A model generated the notes under the pieces. That model searched no databases. It saw only the letters and a program-made list of their open reading frames with translations, and was not told the DNA's origin. From HXMU1420-13 sp034669965 (lineage in GTDB: Bacteria > Bacteroidota > Rhodothermia > Balneolales > Balneolaceae), in assembly GCA_034669965.1 (NCBI GenBank), contig JAXMOK010000001.1, forward strand, positions 248,001 through 312,000: a stretch of 64,000 nucleotides of DNA, given 5' to 3'. The translations under genes were made by a program, and so were the position numbers. Shown piece after piece: positions 1-8,676 of the stretch (its first letter is position 1; the number at the start of each line of letters is the position of its first letter).

Positions 1-26
1 ATCAATAATATTTTTCAATGTCTGGA

Positions 27-3000
27 TTAGAATCGGAATCTTAAGCTACCACCGAATCTGCGAGCAGCAGGGCCAGTTAAGTAGTCAAATCCACGTGAGT
101 TACCACCGATTGAGTTAACATTCGGGTCGAATCCACTACCTTCAGGTACATTGAAAGCATACATCCAAAGGTTATCACCTGTAACAGATAAAGTGATTTG
201 CTTAAATGGAGTATTACCTAACAAGGTTGTTGGTAGATCGTATGATAAAGCAACATTCGCTAAACGAATATGTGTCATATCGTAAACACGTAGTTCATCC
301 GGACCGAAACCGAAGTTACTGAAGAATACACCACTTGGCGAGATCTGTACTGTATTGGTAGCACCAGATTCGTTAACACCAGGTAAAACAAATGTGTTAT
401 TTCTATCTATTTTATCAGTATCAGTAGTTAAACCACGAGCCATTAGAGTACTAATCCAAACAGAGAACATGTCTCCACCCTGCTGATAATCAACCTGGAA
501 TGAAAGAGAAGCTCCTTTATAACGGAACGTGTTGTTTACGCTAAGATCCCAATCTGGATTTGGATCACCAATGATTCCGATATCACTTTCTGAAATGTAG
601 TTTCCAGTAGAACCGATAATAGGAGTACCTACAGCTACATCTGCAAAGTTAGGATCATCGTTTTTAAGATCTTCAGTTACACGAACAATTTTAGAACCAA
701 GCATTACACCATAAGGCTCGCCTTTAATCGCAAAGTTTCCACGAGTAGTGAAACCACCACCAATTTGGATACGAGAAAGACCAGCACCTAATTCAGTTAC
801 TTCACTACTGTTAGTAAAGAAGTTCGCTTGAACATCCCAACGTAGATCTGACTGGATTGGAGTAGCATTTAATGTTAATTCTAAACCTTGGTTTTGTACT
901 TCACCAATGTTAGTAAGAGTTCTTGTAAATCCAGTAGCTGGATCAAGATCTGCAGCAGTAATAAGATCGGTAGTAGTTCTTGCATACGCAGAAGCACTTA
1001 AGCCAACACGATCGTTTAAGAAACGAATGTCAACACCACCTTCGTACTCAGTGTGAAGCTCTGGCTTCAAGTCTGGGTTACCAAGGAAGTTAGAAGTGAA
1101 GTTCGTTGTAACAACTGAACCATCATTGTAAGCAAATGCACGAGCATTAGTACCTAGAGTACTTCTTGTTGAATAAGCACTAGGCTGTCCAGCTGAACTA
1201 CCAACACCTGCAAAGATTTTTAAGTAAGTCAATGCATCAGAAGTAATATCTAAGTGATCAGATAATACATAAGAAACACTAGCAGATGGATAGAAGATTG
1301 AACGGTTGTCAGCTTCTAATGTAGAGAACCAATCGTTACGACCAGCTACGTTTACATAGATAAAATCCTGGAAACCAATAGTTGCTTCAGCAAATACACC
1401 GGCATTTTCAGTTTCAACAAGTGTTTGGAATCCACCACCAATTGAGTTGGTAGCACTTGTATTCAAGAAGTTTCTATGATTAAAGAAACCAGTAACGATC
1501 ATTTCAACACTTTCTAAACCATCACGCTCATAATGGTTTGAAACATACTGAGCACCTAATGTCGCATCAACAGATACATCATCAGTTACTTGGAATGACA
1601 TTAACGCATTAACGTTATGATCCCAACTTACGCTTCGCTGATTAGATGTTTGATAATAACCGTTAATGAAATTAGCAGGTTCAACACCACCAGCATCCTG
1701 GAAGTATTCCTGAGATTCATTATAGCTATCATAACCTAGACGGTAAACAAGATTGATACCATCAGCGGCTTTGAAATTCAATTCAGTTTTACCGTAGTAA
1801 CGATCGGTTAAGTTGTTATAACCGGTTTTTTCCGCAATCCAACGTGGATTTGGAATATCGTTACCAGAACGATAGTAAGCTGAACCACCAGTTACCGGGT
1901 TGATGTATGGAATACCACCTAGATCGATAGAACGCGGGGTAAACATTACATAACCGAATACACCCGGAGTACCACCTGCTGCTGCAGGACCTGATCCACC
2001 ACCGGCAGAACTAGGAGGAGTATTCAAATCAGTTAAACTGAAGTTAAACGTAGTTTGTGCACTAAAACGTTCGCTAATTTTGTAATTAGCACCAATAGAG
2101 AATGCATCACGAGTTAAGTCGTTATTAGGTGTGAAACCTTCTTCTCCACTGTGAGAGTAATTTGCATTAATTCTAATGTCGTTAGTACCACCAGAGATAT
2201 TTAAACTAGTGTTAGACGCAATACCTGTACGGAAGAAAGCATCTAGCGGATCTGGTTTTGCTTCGTAACGGTAACCAACACCTACTAATTCAGGGAATGC
2301 CTCAGCTTGAGTAGCATTTTGAAGTAATGGATGCTCGATAAGAATTGTACCGTCAGCATCAGTTCCGATATAATCTGAACCAAACAATGATGGGTTGTCA
2401 GTATCAAAACGAGGTCCCCAGTTACTAAAGAACCAACCGAAGTTCTGATCGAAACCACCACCATAAGTATCTTGGTAGTCAGGACGAGAAGAAATTTCAG
2501 TAGCGTAGATAGACTGATCAACTGTTACAGAGAAACCTGCAGGAGCATCGCCATCAGCGGCAAAAGAACCTGACTTAGTAGTAACGATGATAACACCATT
2601 ACGACCTTGCTCACCGTAAAGTACAGTCGCACTTAATCCTTTAAGTACAGTAATGTCTGAAATGTTATTAGGATCTAAATCAAGGAAACGGTTGGGAGTA
2701 ACTTGACTACCACCACCTTGAAATGCACCACTGGTTTCGTTAGAACCGCCGTCGAAACGAACGCCGTCTACGATCCATAGTGGTTGGTTTGATCCTGAAA
2801 TTGATGTAAGACCACGAATTACGATGTCTGTTCCAGAACCGGTTAATCCACCAGAAGATGTAATGTCTACACCAGGTAGTGATCCTGAAAGTGAACGAGC
2901 GATGTTAGGATCGCTTCTGTTTTCGATAGTTTCAGCAGAAACTTCAGCAACACCGTAGCCAAGTGCCCGACGCTCGCGTTGAATACCAAATGCAGTTACA

Positions 3001-3326
3001 ACTACATCATCTAGACCGAATACATCGGCTTCTAGAGAAATGTCGAAGTCTACATTTTGATTGCCAACTTGTAGAGTCGCTGTGAAAGTTTGATAACCAA
3101 CGAATGTGGCTCTTACTGTATATGTGCCCGCGGGAACGTTATTCACAGTGTAATCTCCATCAACATCAGTAGCTGCACCTCTCTGCAACTCCGTGATCAG
3201 GATATTTACACCAGGAAGAGTCTCCCCTGTCTCAGCATCTGTAACAGTACCCGAAATGGATACTTGTGCGTACAGACTCCCAGACAATAAGGCAAAAACT
3301 AACAATGTTAGTAGCTTTTTGAACAT
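27..3326 (-). CDS. SusC/RagA-family TonB-linked outer membrane receptor
   Basis: Outer-membrane TonB-dependent receptor of the SusC/RagA type, 1099 aa, predicted to import a large ligand (glycan, peptide or similar) using TonB energy. A signal peptide covers residues 1-20 (ends LYAQ). A carboxypeptidase-regulatory-like domain follows at about 24-100, then a DVVVTAFG TonB-box-like segment near 106-113, a plug domain (about 115-260, with the family's VTTKSG-type end) and a large beta barrel ending in the aromatic RFRF terminus expected of outer-membrane proteins. The ATG is preceded by a good Shine-Dalgarno-like AGAGG. A SusD lipoprotein partner would normally follow downstream; that position lies outside the window, so the substrate cannot be guessed. 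Family assignment is firm, substrate unknown. Confidence 0.95.
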   Translation of the reverse strand: MFKKLLTLLVFALLSGSLYAQVSISGTVTDAETGETLPGVNILITELQRGAATDVDGDYTVNNVPAGTYTVRATFVGYQTFTATLQVGNQNVDFDISLEADVFGLDDVVVTAFGIQRERRALGYGVAEVSAETIENRSDPNIARSLSGSLPGVDITSSGGLTGSGTDIVIRGLTSISGSNQPLWIVDGVRFDGGSNETSGAFQGGGSQVTPNRFLDLDPNNISDITVLKGLSATVLYGEQGRNGVIIVTTKSGSFAADGDAPAGFSVTVDQSIYATEISSRPDYQDTYGGGFDQNFGWFFSNWGPRFDTDNPSLFGSDYIGTDADGTILIEHPLLQNATQAEAFPELVGVGYRYEAKPDPLDAFFRTGIASNTSLNISGGTNDIRINANYSHSGEEGFTPNNDLTRDAFSIGANYKISERFSAQTTFNFSLTDLNTPPSSAGGGSGPAAAGGTPGVFGYVMFTPRSIDLGGIPYINPVTGGSAYYRSGNDIPNPRWIAEKTGYNNLTDRYYGKTELNFKAADGINLVYRLGYDSYNESQEYFQDAGGVEPANFINGYYQTSNQRSVSWDHNVNALMSFQVTDDVSVDATLGAQYVSNHYERDGLESVEMIVTGFFNHRNFLNTSATNSIGGGFQTLVETENAGVFAEATIGFQDFIYVNVAGRNDWFSTLEADNRSIFYPSASVSYVLSDHLDITSDALTYLKIFAGVGSSAGQPSAYSTRSTLGTNARAFAYNDGSVVTTNFTSNFLGNPDLKPELHTEYEGGVDIRFLNDRVGLSASAYARTTTDLITAADLDPATGFTRTLTNIGEVQNQGLELTLNATPIQSDLRWDVQANFFTNSSEVTELGAGLSRIQIGGGFTTRGNFAIKGEPYGVMLGSKIVRVTEDLKNDDPNFADVAVGTPIIGSTGNYISESDIGIIGDPNPDWDLSVNNTFRYKGASLSFQVDYQQGGDMFSVWISTLMARGLTTDTDKIDRNNTFVLPGVNESGATNTVQISPSGVFFSNFGFGPDELRVYDMTHIRLANVALSYDLPTTLLGNTPFKQITLSVTGDNLWMYAFNVPEGSGFDPNVNSIGGNSRGFDYLTGPAARRFGGSLRFRF

Positions 3327-3455
3327 AGATGACCTCTTATGTTTGGTTTTTGTTTTCAGATGGAATCACTCCCACCTTAAATAGTATTAGATGAATTTAA
3401 TTGACTCAATAGTTAAGTACAATTGAAATGTTCAATGTTTAATAAGTAACGGGAA

Positions 3456-3481
3456 CAACGTATTTGAAGAAATTTTGTCAA
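3456..3481 (-). promoter_or_regulatory. Candidate promoter of the SusC-like gene
   Basis: Read on the minus strand, TTGAC is followed after a short AT-rich spacer by TACGTTG, about 130 bases before the ATG. The resemblance to the Bacteroidota -33/-7 pattern is imperfect, so this is only a candidate. Confidence 0.25.
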
Positions 3482-3719
3482 TCAAATCTGTCCTTCCTTT
3501 TAAATTAAACACGATTAGGCTTACAACTTATTAAGTTGCAATTGCAATTCCAACAAACATCTGATAAAAATTAACTGCTCGATATTCCATATTTAGGTAA
3601 CAATCAAGAGTAAAATCAGAGTATTTAACAAACCACTTGTACTGAACCAAGTAATTAATTGTGATTCCAGTTGTGTGTGATATTTAACGTTTCAGAATAT
3701 TTTTATTGCAAAATATCTC

Positions 3720-3772
3720 TACTGTAAAAACCAATCGCCAATCAAACGATTGTTATTATTATTTTTACAGTA
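3720..3772. repeat. Perfect 11-bp inverted repeat with nested hairpin
   Basis: TACTGTAAAAA at 3720-3730 is repeated inverted at 3762-3772, and the 31-base interior contains a second stem (CAATCG...CGATTG). It sits just beyond the 3' end of the first GIY-YIG gene. It lacks a T-tract on the minus strand, so it is not a classic intrinsic terminator; it could be an RNA processing site or a small inverted-repeat remnant. Confidence 0.5.
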
Positions 3773-3790
3773 AATATGGATTTAAGCTAA

Positions 3791-4042
3791 CTAATACAGT
3801 TCACAAACATACTTACGACCTTTGGCTGTCTTCAACTCCCGCTCTCGTTTCATAGCTTCGGCTTTGGTTGCAAATGTTTCAGTAAATACAATCTCCCACG
3901 GCCGGTATTTAATCGTCCACCCTTTTGTACCCAACTCATTATGAGATCGCATGCGAGATTCCAGATCAGAACTAAAGCCAATATATATTTTATGGTACCC
4001 CGGCGAATACAGTGCGTATACTTTAAATATGAATTTCCCCAT
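3791..4042 (-). CDS. GIY-YIG nuclease family small protein (intact copy)
   Basis: 83-aa single-domain GIY-YIG protein of the COG2827/UPF0213-like type. The pieces of the fold are visible: VYALYSP and KIYIG strands (residues about 8-22), conserved Arg30 in the helix, His34, and the Glu-rich AEAMKRERELK segment near 61-71. Such proteins are predicted DNA nucleases of unknown physiological role. I place the start at the ATG at 4042, where homology begins; a longer reading frame to 4102 merely runs through the tRNA terminator hairpin. It lies immediately after that terminator and is near-identical to a second, truncated copy at 4227-4448, so it is one half of a recent tandem duplication. Confidence 0.85.
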   Translation of the reverse strand: MGKFIFKVYALYSPGYHKIYIGFSSDLESRMRSHNELGTKGWTIKYRPWEIVFTETFATKAEAMKRERELKTAKGRKYVCELY

Positions 4043-4044
4043 AT

Positions 4045-4083
4045 AAAAAAAGGCGTCGCTCTCTATAGAAAACGACACCTTTA
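4045..4083 (-). terminator. Duplicated tRNA terminator hairpin (copy 1)
   Basis: Read on the minus strand, an AAAGGTGTCG / CGACGCCTTT stem with a loop containing TATAGAGAG is followed by a T-run. It is the copy of the hairpin that follows the intact tRNA at 4451-4490 and now sits between the tRNA remnant and the intact GIY-YIG gene. Confidence 0.6.
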
Positions 4084-4088
4084 AGTAG

Positions 4089-4184
4089 TGGCGGTCCGCC
4101 AATGGTCGGATGATAGTAAGGATTCACCCGTAGGGATTCCTTTGGAAGAACCTGCGTCCGCCAACCGGCGGATAAGAGCCCGAC
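4089..4184 (-). pseudogene. Degraded initiator tRNA remnant with palindromic insertions
   Basis: Blocks of the neighbouring tRNA-fMet gene are recognisable in the correct order (plus-strand TGGCGG, AGGATTC, GAACCTGCG, AGAGCCCGAC) but are separated by foreign sequence. Two of the insertions carry 16-base palindrome-like units, 4095-4110 (imperfect) and 4157-4172 (TCCGCC-AACC-GGCGGA). The D-arm and 5' acceptor strand are absent. It cannot fold into a tRNA and is best read as a pseudogene left by the tandem duplication. Confidence 0.75.
4157..4172. repeat. 16-base palindromic insertion TCCGCC-N4-GGCGGA
   Basis: A perfect 6-bp stem with a 4-base loop interrupts the tRNA remnant; a degenerate relative is at 4095-4110. 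The pair look like members of a short interspersed palindrome family rather than products of tRNA decay. Confidence 0.6.
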
Positions 4185-4226
4185 TATTTCAGATTATATT
4201 TGAGACTTACTTGCTGCCAAACATAC

Positions 4227-4448
4227 TCACGCTGTCTTCAATTCCCGCTCTCGTTTCATAGCTTCGGCTTTGGTTGCAAATGTTTCAGTAAATACAATCT
4301 CCCACGGCCGGTATTTAATCGTCCACCCTTTTGTACCCAACTCATTATGAGATCGCATGCGAGATTCCAGATCAGAACTAAAGCCAATATATATTTTATG
4401 GTACCCCGGCGAATACAGAGCGTATACTTTAAACATGAATTTCCCCAT
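4227..4448 (-). pseudogene. GIY-YIG nuclease, frameshift-truncated second copy
   Basis: 73-residue frame beginning MGKFMFKVYALYSP, identical to the 3791-4042 gene except for one early residue, until ...ERELKTA, where an 8-base deletion relative to the other copy shifts the frame into a TGA. The last ten residues of the family are lost. The predicted catalytic part is still present, so a functional short protein is possible, but I call it a decaying duplicate. It begins only a few bases after the terminator of the initiator tRNA, so expression would need read-through. Confidence 0.75.
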
Positions 4449-4450
4449 AT

Positions 4451-4490
4451 AAAAAAAAGGCGCCGCTCTCTATAGAAAACGACGCCTTTA
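4451..4490 (-). terminator. Intrinsic terminator of tRNA-fMet
   Basis: On the minus strand, directly after the tRNA, an AAAGGCGTCG / CGGCGCCTTT stem is followed by eight T residues. This is a strong rho-independent terminator. Confidence 0.85.
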
Positions 4491-4495
4491 AGTAG

Positions 4496-4568
<73 letters not shown>

Positions 4569-4580
4569 ATGTAGATTTGT

Positions 4581-4610
4581 AATATAAGGCTCATTCACAT
4601 ACAACTTCAA
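4581..4610 (-). promoter_or_regulatory. Candidate promoter of tRNA-fMet
   Basis: On the minus strand TTGAAG and TATATT are separated by 18 bases and end 12 bases before the tRNA 5' end, a spacing that suits a stable-RNA promoter. Confidence 0.4.
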
Positions 4611-4692
4611 TCCTTTTTTCAAGAATTTCTAAGTTATCTATTCAGTTGTTTATTATTTTCAGAGCAAAAAAAATGGAGTCAAATAATTACAT

Positions 4693-5955
4693 ATGATATC
4701 ATCAGAAAAGGCTATTCAACTAGAGGATAAATACGGAGCACATAACTATCACCCACTGCCTGTGGTATTAGCAAAAGGTGAAGGTGTTTACGTTTGGGAT
4801 CCGGAAGGAAACAAATATTTTGATTTCCTATCGGCCTACTCGGCAGTAAATCAAGGTCACTGCCACCCTAAAATTACCCAAACACTCATTGATCAAAGTA
4901 AAACGCTCACCCTTACTTCTCGGGCATTTTATAATAATGTGTTGGGCGAGTACGAACAGTTTATGACGGAATACTTTGGATTAGAGAAAGTACTACCAAT
5001 GAACACGGGCGCCGAAGCTGTTGAAACGGCTATAAAAATTGCTCGAAAATGGGGCTACGAAAAAAAGGGGATCGAAGAAAATGAAGCCGTAATTATCGTT
5101 TGTGAAGATAACTTCCACGGCCGAACTACTACTATAATTTCATTTTCAAACGATCTGGAGGCAAGAAAAAACTTTGGCCCATATACTAAGGGATTCGTTA
5201 AAGTAACATATAATGATCTAAACGCACTAAAAGATGCACTTGAACATCCAAATGTAGTCGGGTTTTTAGTAGAACCGATTCAAGGCGAAGCAGGAGTTGT
5301 AGTACCAGAGGATGACTATATATATAGAGCTGCAGAAATGTGCCGTTCCAAAAATGTGTTGTTTATGGCAGATGAAATCCAAACAGGGATTGCACGTACC
5401 GGTTCGTTACTAGCCATTTGCGGAAATTGTGCGTGCGATAATAAATGTGAGCGTGGCAGAACTTATACTAAACCAGATATTCTGATCTTAGGAAAAGCAT
5501 TATCAGGTGGAGCTTATCCTGTTTCTGCAGTGTTAGCTGATAATGATATCATGGAAGTAATTAAACCAGGTCAACATGGCTCAACATATGGTGGGAATCC
5601 TCTGGCATGTAAGGTAGCTATGACAGCACTTGAGGTTGTTGAAGATGAGCATCTGTCGCAGAATGCGCGTACACTTGGTGAATTATTCAGAACGAAAATG
5701 CAAGACATTGTCGACACTACCAGCCTTTTTGTAAAAGTGCGGGGACGCGGATTATTAAACGCTGTAATTATCAATGATGCTCCAGATAGCGATACTGCTT
5801 GGAGATTTTGTCTTGCATTAAAGGATAATGGCCTGTTAGCTAAACCAACACATGGAAATATCATACGCTTTGCACCACCGCTAGTAATGACCGAAGCCCA
5901 ATTGCTTGAGTGTGTATCAATCATCGAAAAAACTGTTAAAGAATTCATACTGTAA
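4693..5955 (+). CDS. rocD: Ornithine--oxo-acid aminotransferase
   Basis: 420-aa class III PLP aminotransferase that converts ornithine plus 2-oxoglutarate to glutamate-5-semialdehyde and glutamate. Landmarks: TGAEAVETAIK (about 105-115), the FHGRT motif, MADEIQTG with the pyridine-binding Asp227, and LGKALSGG with the Schiff-base Lys268. Length and N-terminus match the family. A cysteine cluster Cys243, 246, 248, 252 (CGNCACDNKC) sits in a loop 16 residues before the catalytic lysine; I recall similar inserts in other Bacteroidota enzymes, but its role is not known to me. A lysine aminotransferase gene follows 82 bases downstream on the same strand, which suggests a basic amino acid catabolic pair. 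Confidence 0.93.
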   Translation: MISSEKAIQLEDKYGAHNYHPLPVVLAKGEGVYVWDPEGNKYFDFLSAYSAVNQGHCHPKITQTLIDQSKTLTLTSRAFYNNVLGEYEQFMTEYFGLEKVLPMNTGAEAVETAIKIARKWGYEKKGIEENEAVIIVCEDNFHGRTTTIISFSNDLEARKNFGPYTKGFVKVTYNDLNALKDALEHPNVVGFLVEPIQGEAGVVVPEDDYIYRAAEMCRSKNVLFMADEIQTGIARTGSLLAICGNCACDNKCERGRTYTKPDILILGKALSGGAYPVSAVLADNDIMEVIKPGQHGSTYGGNPLACKVAMTALEVVEDEHLSQNARTLGELFRTKMQDIVDTTSLFVKVRGRGLLNAVIINDAPDSDTAWRFCLALKDNGLLAKPTHGNIIRFAPPLVMTEAQLLECVSIIEKTVKEFIL

Positions 5956-6037
5956 AAAAGCGCTTTTTTGATTGAGTACGTCTTACAAGTTTGCTAGCTT
6001 CTGCACTCAAAAAATTAATCCTATAGAAATAATATAA

Positions 6038-7387
6038 ATGGCTGATACCTTAACGATTCATCCGGAAGAAGTTCGATCTATCCTTGGCAAGCATTTGCTC
6101 ACTGATGGTTTCGATATGGTGCTCGATCTACAAAAAAGCAAAGGCATATATTTGCACGACAGTAAATCAGGTAGAGATTATCTGGATTTCTTTACTTTTT
6201 TCGCTTCCAATCCTTTGGGGATGAATCATGATAAATTAGCCGGTGATGCCGATTTCGTAGCTAAACTTGGTAAAGTGGCTATCAATAAACCCTCTAATTC
6301 GGATGTATATACCGAAGAACTTGCCGAGTTTTTAGATGCATTCAGCCGAACAGCCGTTCCCTCTACACTTCAGCACTCTTTCTTTATATCAGGTGGTTCA
6401 CTAGCTGTCGAAAATGCTATGAAAGTAGCTTTCGACTGGAAAGTGCAGAAAAACTTTCAAAAAGGATACCGGGAGGAAAAAGGTCACAAAGTTCTTCACT
6501 TCGAAAAAGCTTTCCATGGCAGATCCGGGTATACCCTTTCGGTAACTAACACGGTGTACGATAAGGTGAAATATTTCCCAAAATTTGATTGGCCAAGAGT
6601 GATGAGCCCAGCCATGAGTTATCCTTCAACTCCTGAGAGTATCGAATTGGTGAAGAAAGATGAGAAAATGGCCGTAGCTCAAATCGAGCGATATTTCCAG
6701 ACTTTTAAAGACGAAATCGCATGTATTTTGATAGAACCAATTCAAGGCGAAGGTGGCGATCGTCATTTCCGACCTCAATTTCATGAGGCTTTGCGGCAAC
6801 TAGCTGATAAGCATGAAGCACTTCTGATTTACGATGAAGTTCAAACAGGTGTTGGCCTGACTGGAAAGTTCTGGGCACACGAACATTACGTAACCCCAGA
6901 TATCATTTCGTTTGGTAAAAAGGCACAGGTTTGCGGTATTCTCGCAGGCCCGCGTGTTGATGAAGTAGAATCAAACTGTTTTAACGTTTCTTCTCGAATT
7001 AATTCAACTTGGGGTGGAAACTTGGTTGACATGGTTCGCTTTGGTCGAATCTTGAACGTAATTGAAGAAGATAAATTGGTTGACAACGCCGCCAACGTGG
7101 GCAAATATTTGCTCACGCGACTAGAAGCAATGGCAGAGAATCACGAATATCTTTCTAATGCGCGTGGAAAAGGTCTTATGTGTGCCATTGACTTGCCAGA
7201 TACTCACTCACGGAATGCTGTTATCACAGAATGTATGAACAATGGGATGATGATTTTATCGTGTGGTGAGAACACCGTACGGTTCCGTCCGCCACTTACA
7301 GTAACCAAAGAGCATATCGACGAGGGGCTCGACATCCTAGAGAAAGCCTATAAAGGCGCTTTAGACCGTTGCCCGGTTGCAGGATAA
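6038..7387 (+). CDS. lat: L-lysine 6-transaminase
   Basis: 449-aa class III PLP enzyme that moves the epsilon-amino group of lysine to 2-oxoglutarate, giving 2-aminoadipate-6-semialdehyde. Recognisable features are the unusual FASNPLGMNH N-terminal region, FISGGSLAVENAMK, the FHGRSGYTLS motif, IYDEVQTGVGLTGKFWA with Asp266, and SFGKKAQVCG with the PLP lysine at 294/295, a signature of the Lat family rather than of generic aminotransferases. It follows the ornithine aminotransferase with similar orientation. It may feed lysine catabolism or osmolyte/pipecolate synthesis; no dehydrogenase partner is in the window. Confidence 0.9.
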   Translation: MADTLTIHPEEVRSILGKHLLTDGFDMVLDLQKSKGIYLHDSKSGRDYLDFFTFFASNPLGMNHDKLAGDADFVAKLGKVAINKPSNSDVYTEELAEFLDAFSRTAVPSTLQHSFFISGGSLAVENAMKVAFDWKVQKNFQKGYREEKGHKVLHFEKAFHGRSGYTLSVTNTVYDKVKYFPKFDWPRVMSPAMSYPSTPESIELVKKDEKMAVAQIERYFQTFKDEIACILIEPIQGEGGDRHFRPQFHEALRQLADKHEALLIYDEVQTGVGLTGKFWAHEHYVTPDIISFGKKAQVCGILAGPRVDEVESNCFNVSSRINSTWGGNLVDMVRFGRILNVIEEDKLVDNAANVGKYLLTRLEAMAENHEYLSNARGKGLMCAIDLPDTHSRNAVITECMNNGMMILSCGENTVRFRPPLTVTKEHIDEGLDILEKAYKGALDRCPVAG

Positions 7388-7440
7388 AATTAATTCAGTT
7401 ATTCAATTTTTTAGCTACTCTCAGATTCATAAATTAAAGC

Positions 7441-8673
7441 ATGAATTTGAGAGTTTTTTTTATCCCCATTATAGTATTTGCCATTTCAATTTCTGCATCA
7501 GCCCAACAAACTGAAGATCCTGATGTGCTGTTTAGAATGGCTCGTGAATCAGCCTTTGAAAATGAAGACTACGAAAGGGCTATTGTACTTGCAAAACAAG
7601 CTTTGGTGCTCGCACCGCAATATCTTGATGTTAAAGAGTTTCTTGGCCGTGTTTACTTCTGGAACAACCAACCCGATTTAGCTGAACCATTATTAAGTGA
7701 TGTTTTAGAAAAAGAACCTTCCAGAGAGTATGCTCGCATCACACTTATTGATATTAAATTAGGTAAGAATCGATTCGACAAGGCACTAAATCTTACCGAC
7801 ACAGGGCTCAAAAGTGACCCAACAAACGTATTCTTTCTTCTTCGAAAAGCAGCGGCTTTAAGTGGGTTAAATAGAAATATTGAAGTGGTTGAGATTTACA
7901 ACGAAGTGTTGCGTATTGAACCCAATAATGCTATTGCAACTACTCAGCTTCGAACATTAAACGAATATGTTTTTCCATGGGCTGTGAATGCATCCACTAA
8001 TCATTCCTTCTTTCAGGAAAGCATAGATCCGTGGCATCAATATTCTTTTGATCTTTCACGAAAAACTCAACTCGGCTCATTTGGAGCACTTTTAAATATA
8101 GGTAACAGATTTGCACTCGATGACCAACAAATTCAAATCTATACTTATCCGGTATTATCTGCTAAAATGTATGCGTATTTAAGTGCTGGAACTTCAACAA
8201 ACGTATTTTACCCTAAACTACAACTAGTTGGCTCGGTATATCGAGCATTCCCAAAACGTTTTGAAGGAGAAATTGGATATAGATTCTTGCGCTTTAATCA
8301 AATTGAAGCGTCGATAATTACAGCATCTATACTCAAGTTCGAGCGTAAAAATCGATTTGTAGTACGATCATTTTTCACAATAAATGATATCAACAAAGGC
8401 TTTACTGCTTTGTTTAACTATCGTAGAATTTTATCGATGAGTGATAATTTCATTGAAATTAACCTTGGCTACGGGGGGAATTCAGCTCAGTTTAATTCAT
8501 CCTCTGAAATCGTTGATGCAAAAAGCTCATCTTCTGCCGGAATTTCTATTCAACATCGGATAATAGGACGATTGGTTGCAGGTGCCGGCATATCATATTC
8601 CTATGAGCAATACAGAGGAAACACAGAAAGGAATCGATTAGATCTATCAGCTAACATTGGCTATCGTTTTTGA
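7441..8673 (+). CDS. YaiO-type TPR/outer membrane beta-barrel protein
   Basis: 410-aa exported protein. A signal peptide (about 1-21, ending SASAQ) is followed by TPR-like helices (about 23-175, e.g. AKQALVLAPQYLDVKEFLGRVYF-like units) and a C-terminal barrel of alternating hydrophobic strands ending in GYRF. The two-part layout of periplasmic TPR plus barrel resembles YaiO and, more loosely, the PgaA/BcsC exporters of synthase-dependent polysaccharides. Its stop codon is three bases from the 3' end of an opposing GT2 synthase gene. I infer export of the polymer made by that enzyme; direct proof is lacking. Confidence 0.75.
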   Translation: MNLRVFFIPIIVFAISISASAQQTEDPDVLFRMARESAFENEDYERAIVLAKQALVLAPQYLDVKEFLGRVYFWNNQPDLAEPLLSDVLEKEPSREYARITLIDIKLGKNRFDKALNLTDTGLKSDPTNVFFLLRKAAALSGLNRNIEVVEIYNEVLRIEPNNAIATTQLRTLNEYVFPWAVNASTNHSFFQESIDPWHQYSFDLSRKTQLGSFGALLNIGNRFALDDQQIQIYTYPVLSAKMYAYLSAGTSTNVFYPKLQLVGSVYRAFPKRFEGEIGYRFLRFNQIEASIITASILKFERKNRFVVRSFFTINDINKGFTALFNYRRILSMSDNFIEINLGYGGNSAQFNSSSEIVDAKSSSSAGISIQHRIIGRLVAGAGISYSYEQYRGNTERNRLDLSANIGYRF

Positions 8674-8676
8674 TGC

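Larger units (their letters stand above)
3327..3790. other. 464-bp intergenic region between SusC-like gene and GIY-YIG gene
   Basis: AT-rich non-coding stretch holding the promoter and leader of the SusC-like gene on the minus strand and, at its far end, a perfect 11-bp inverted repeat (listed separately). A TTGAC / TACGTTG pair read on the minus strand at 3456-3481 is the best promoter-like match I see, but it fits the Bacteroidota TAnnTTTG consensus only partly. No credible ORF or RNA gene is visible. Confidence 0.6.
3804..4184. repeat. Direct repeat, copy 1 (GIY-YIG + terminator + tRNA remnant)
   Basis: This segment matches 4218-4543 in order: the nuclease reading frame and the following hairpin are almost base-for-base identical, then the match continues in broken blocks through the tRNA-fMet gene. 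Copy 1 is longer because extra sequence has been inserted within the tRNA-derived part. Confidence 0.85.

Noticed and set aside
1..26. Possible start of a SusD-like gene immediately downstream of the SusC stop codon
   Set aside because: A TTG followed by a few lysine/asparagine codons can be read on the minus strand, but only eight codons lie in the window and no signal-peptide pattern can be judged.
4043..4102. Upstream extension of the first GIY-YIG reading frame
   Set aside because: The extra 20 codons run through the tRNA terminator hairpin and part of the tRNA remnant; homology begins at the ATG at 4042.
4200..4475. Plus-strand 91-codon frame over the second GIY-YIG copy
   Set aside because: It is the antisense shadow of the nuclease gene and the tRNA terminator, and has no family features.
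5954..5969. 16-base palindrome AAAAAAGCGCTTTTTT at the end of rocD
   Set aside because: The stem after allowing a loop is only A:T pairs, too weak to call a terminator with confidence.
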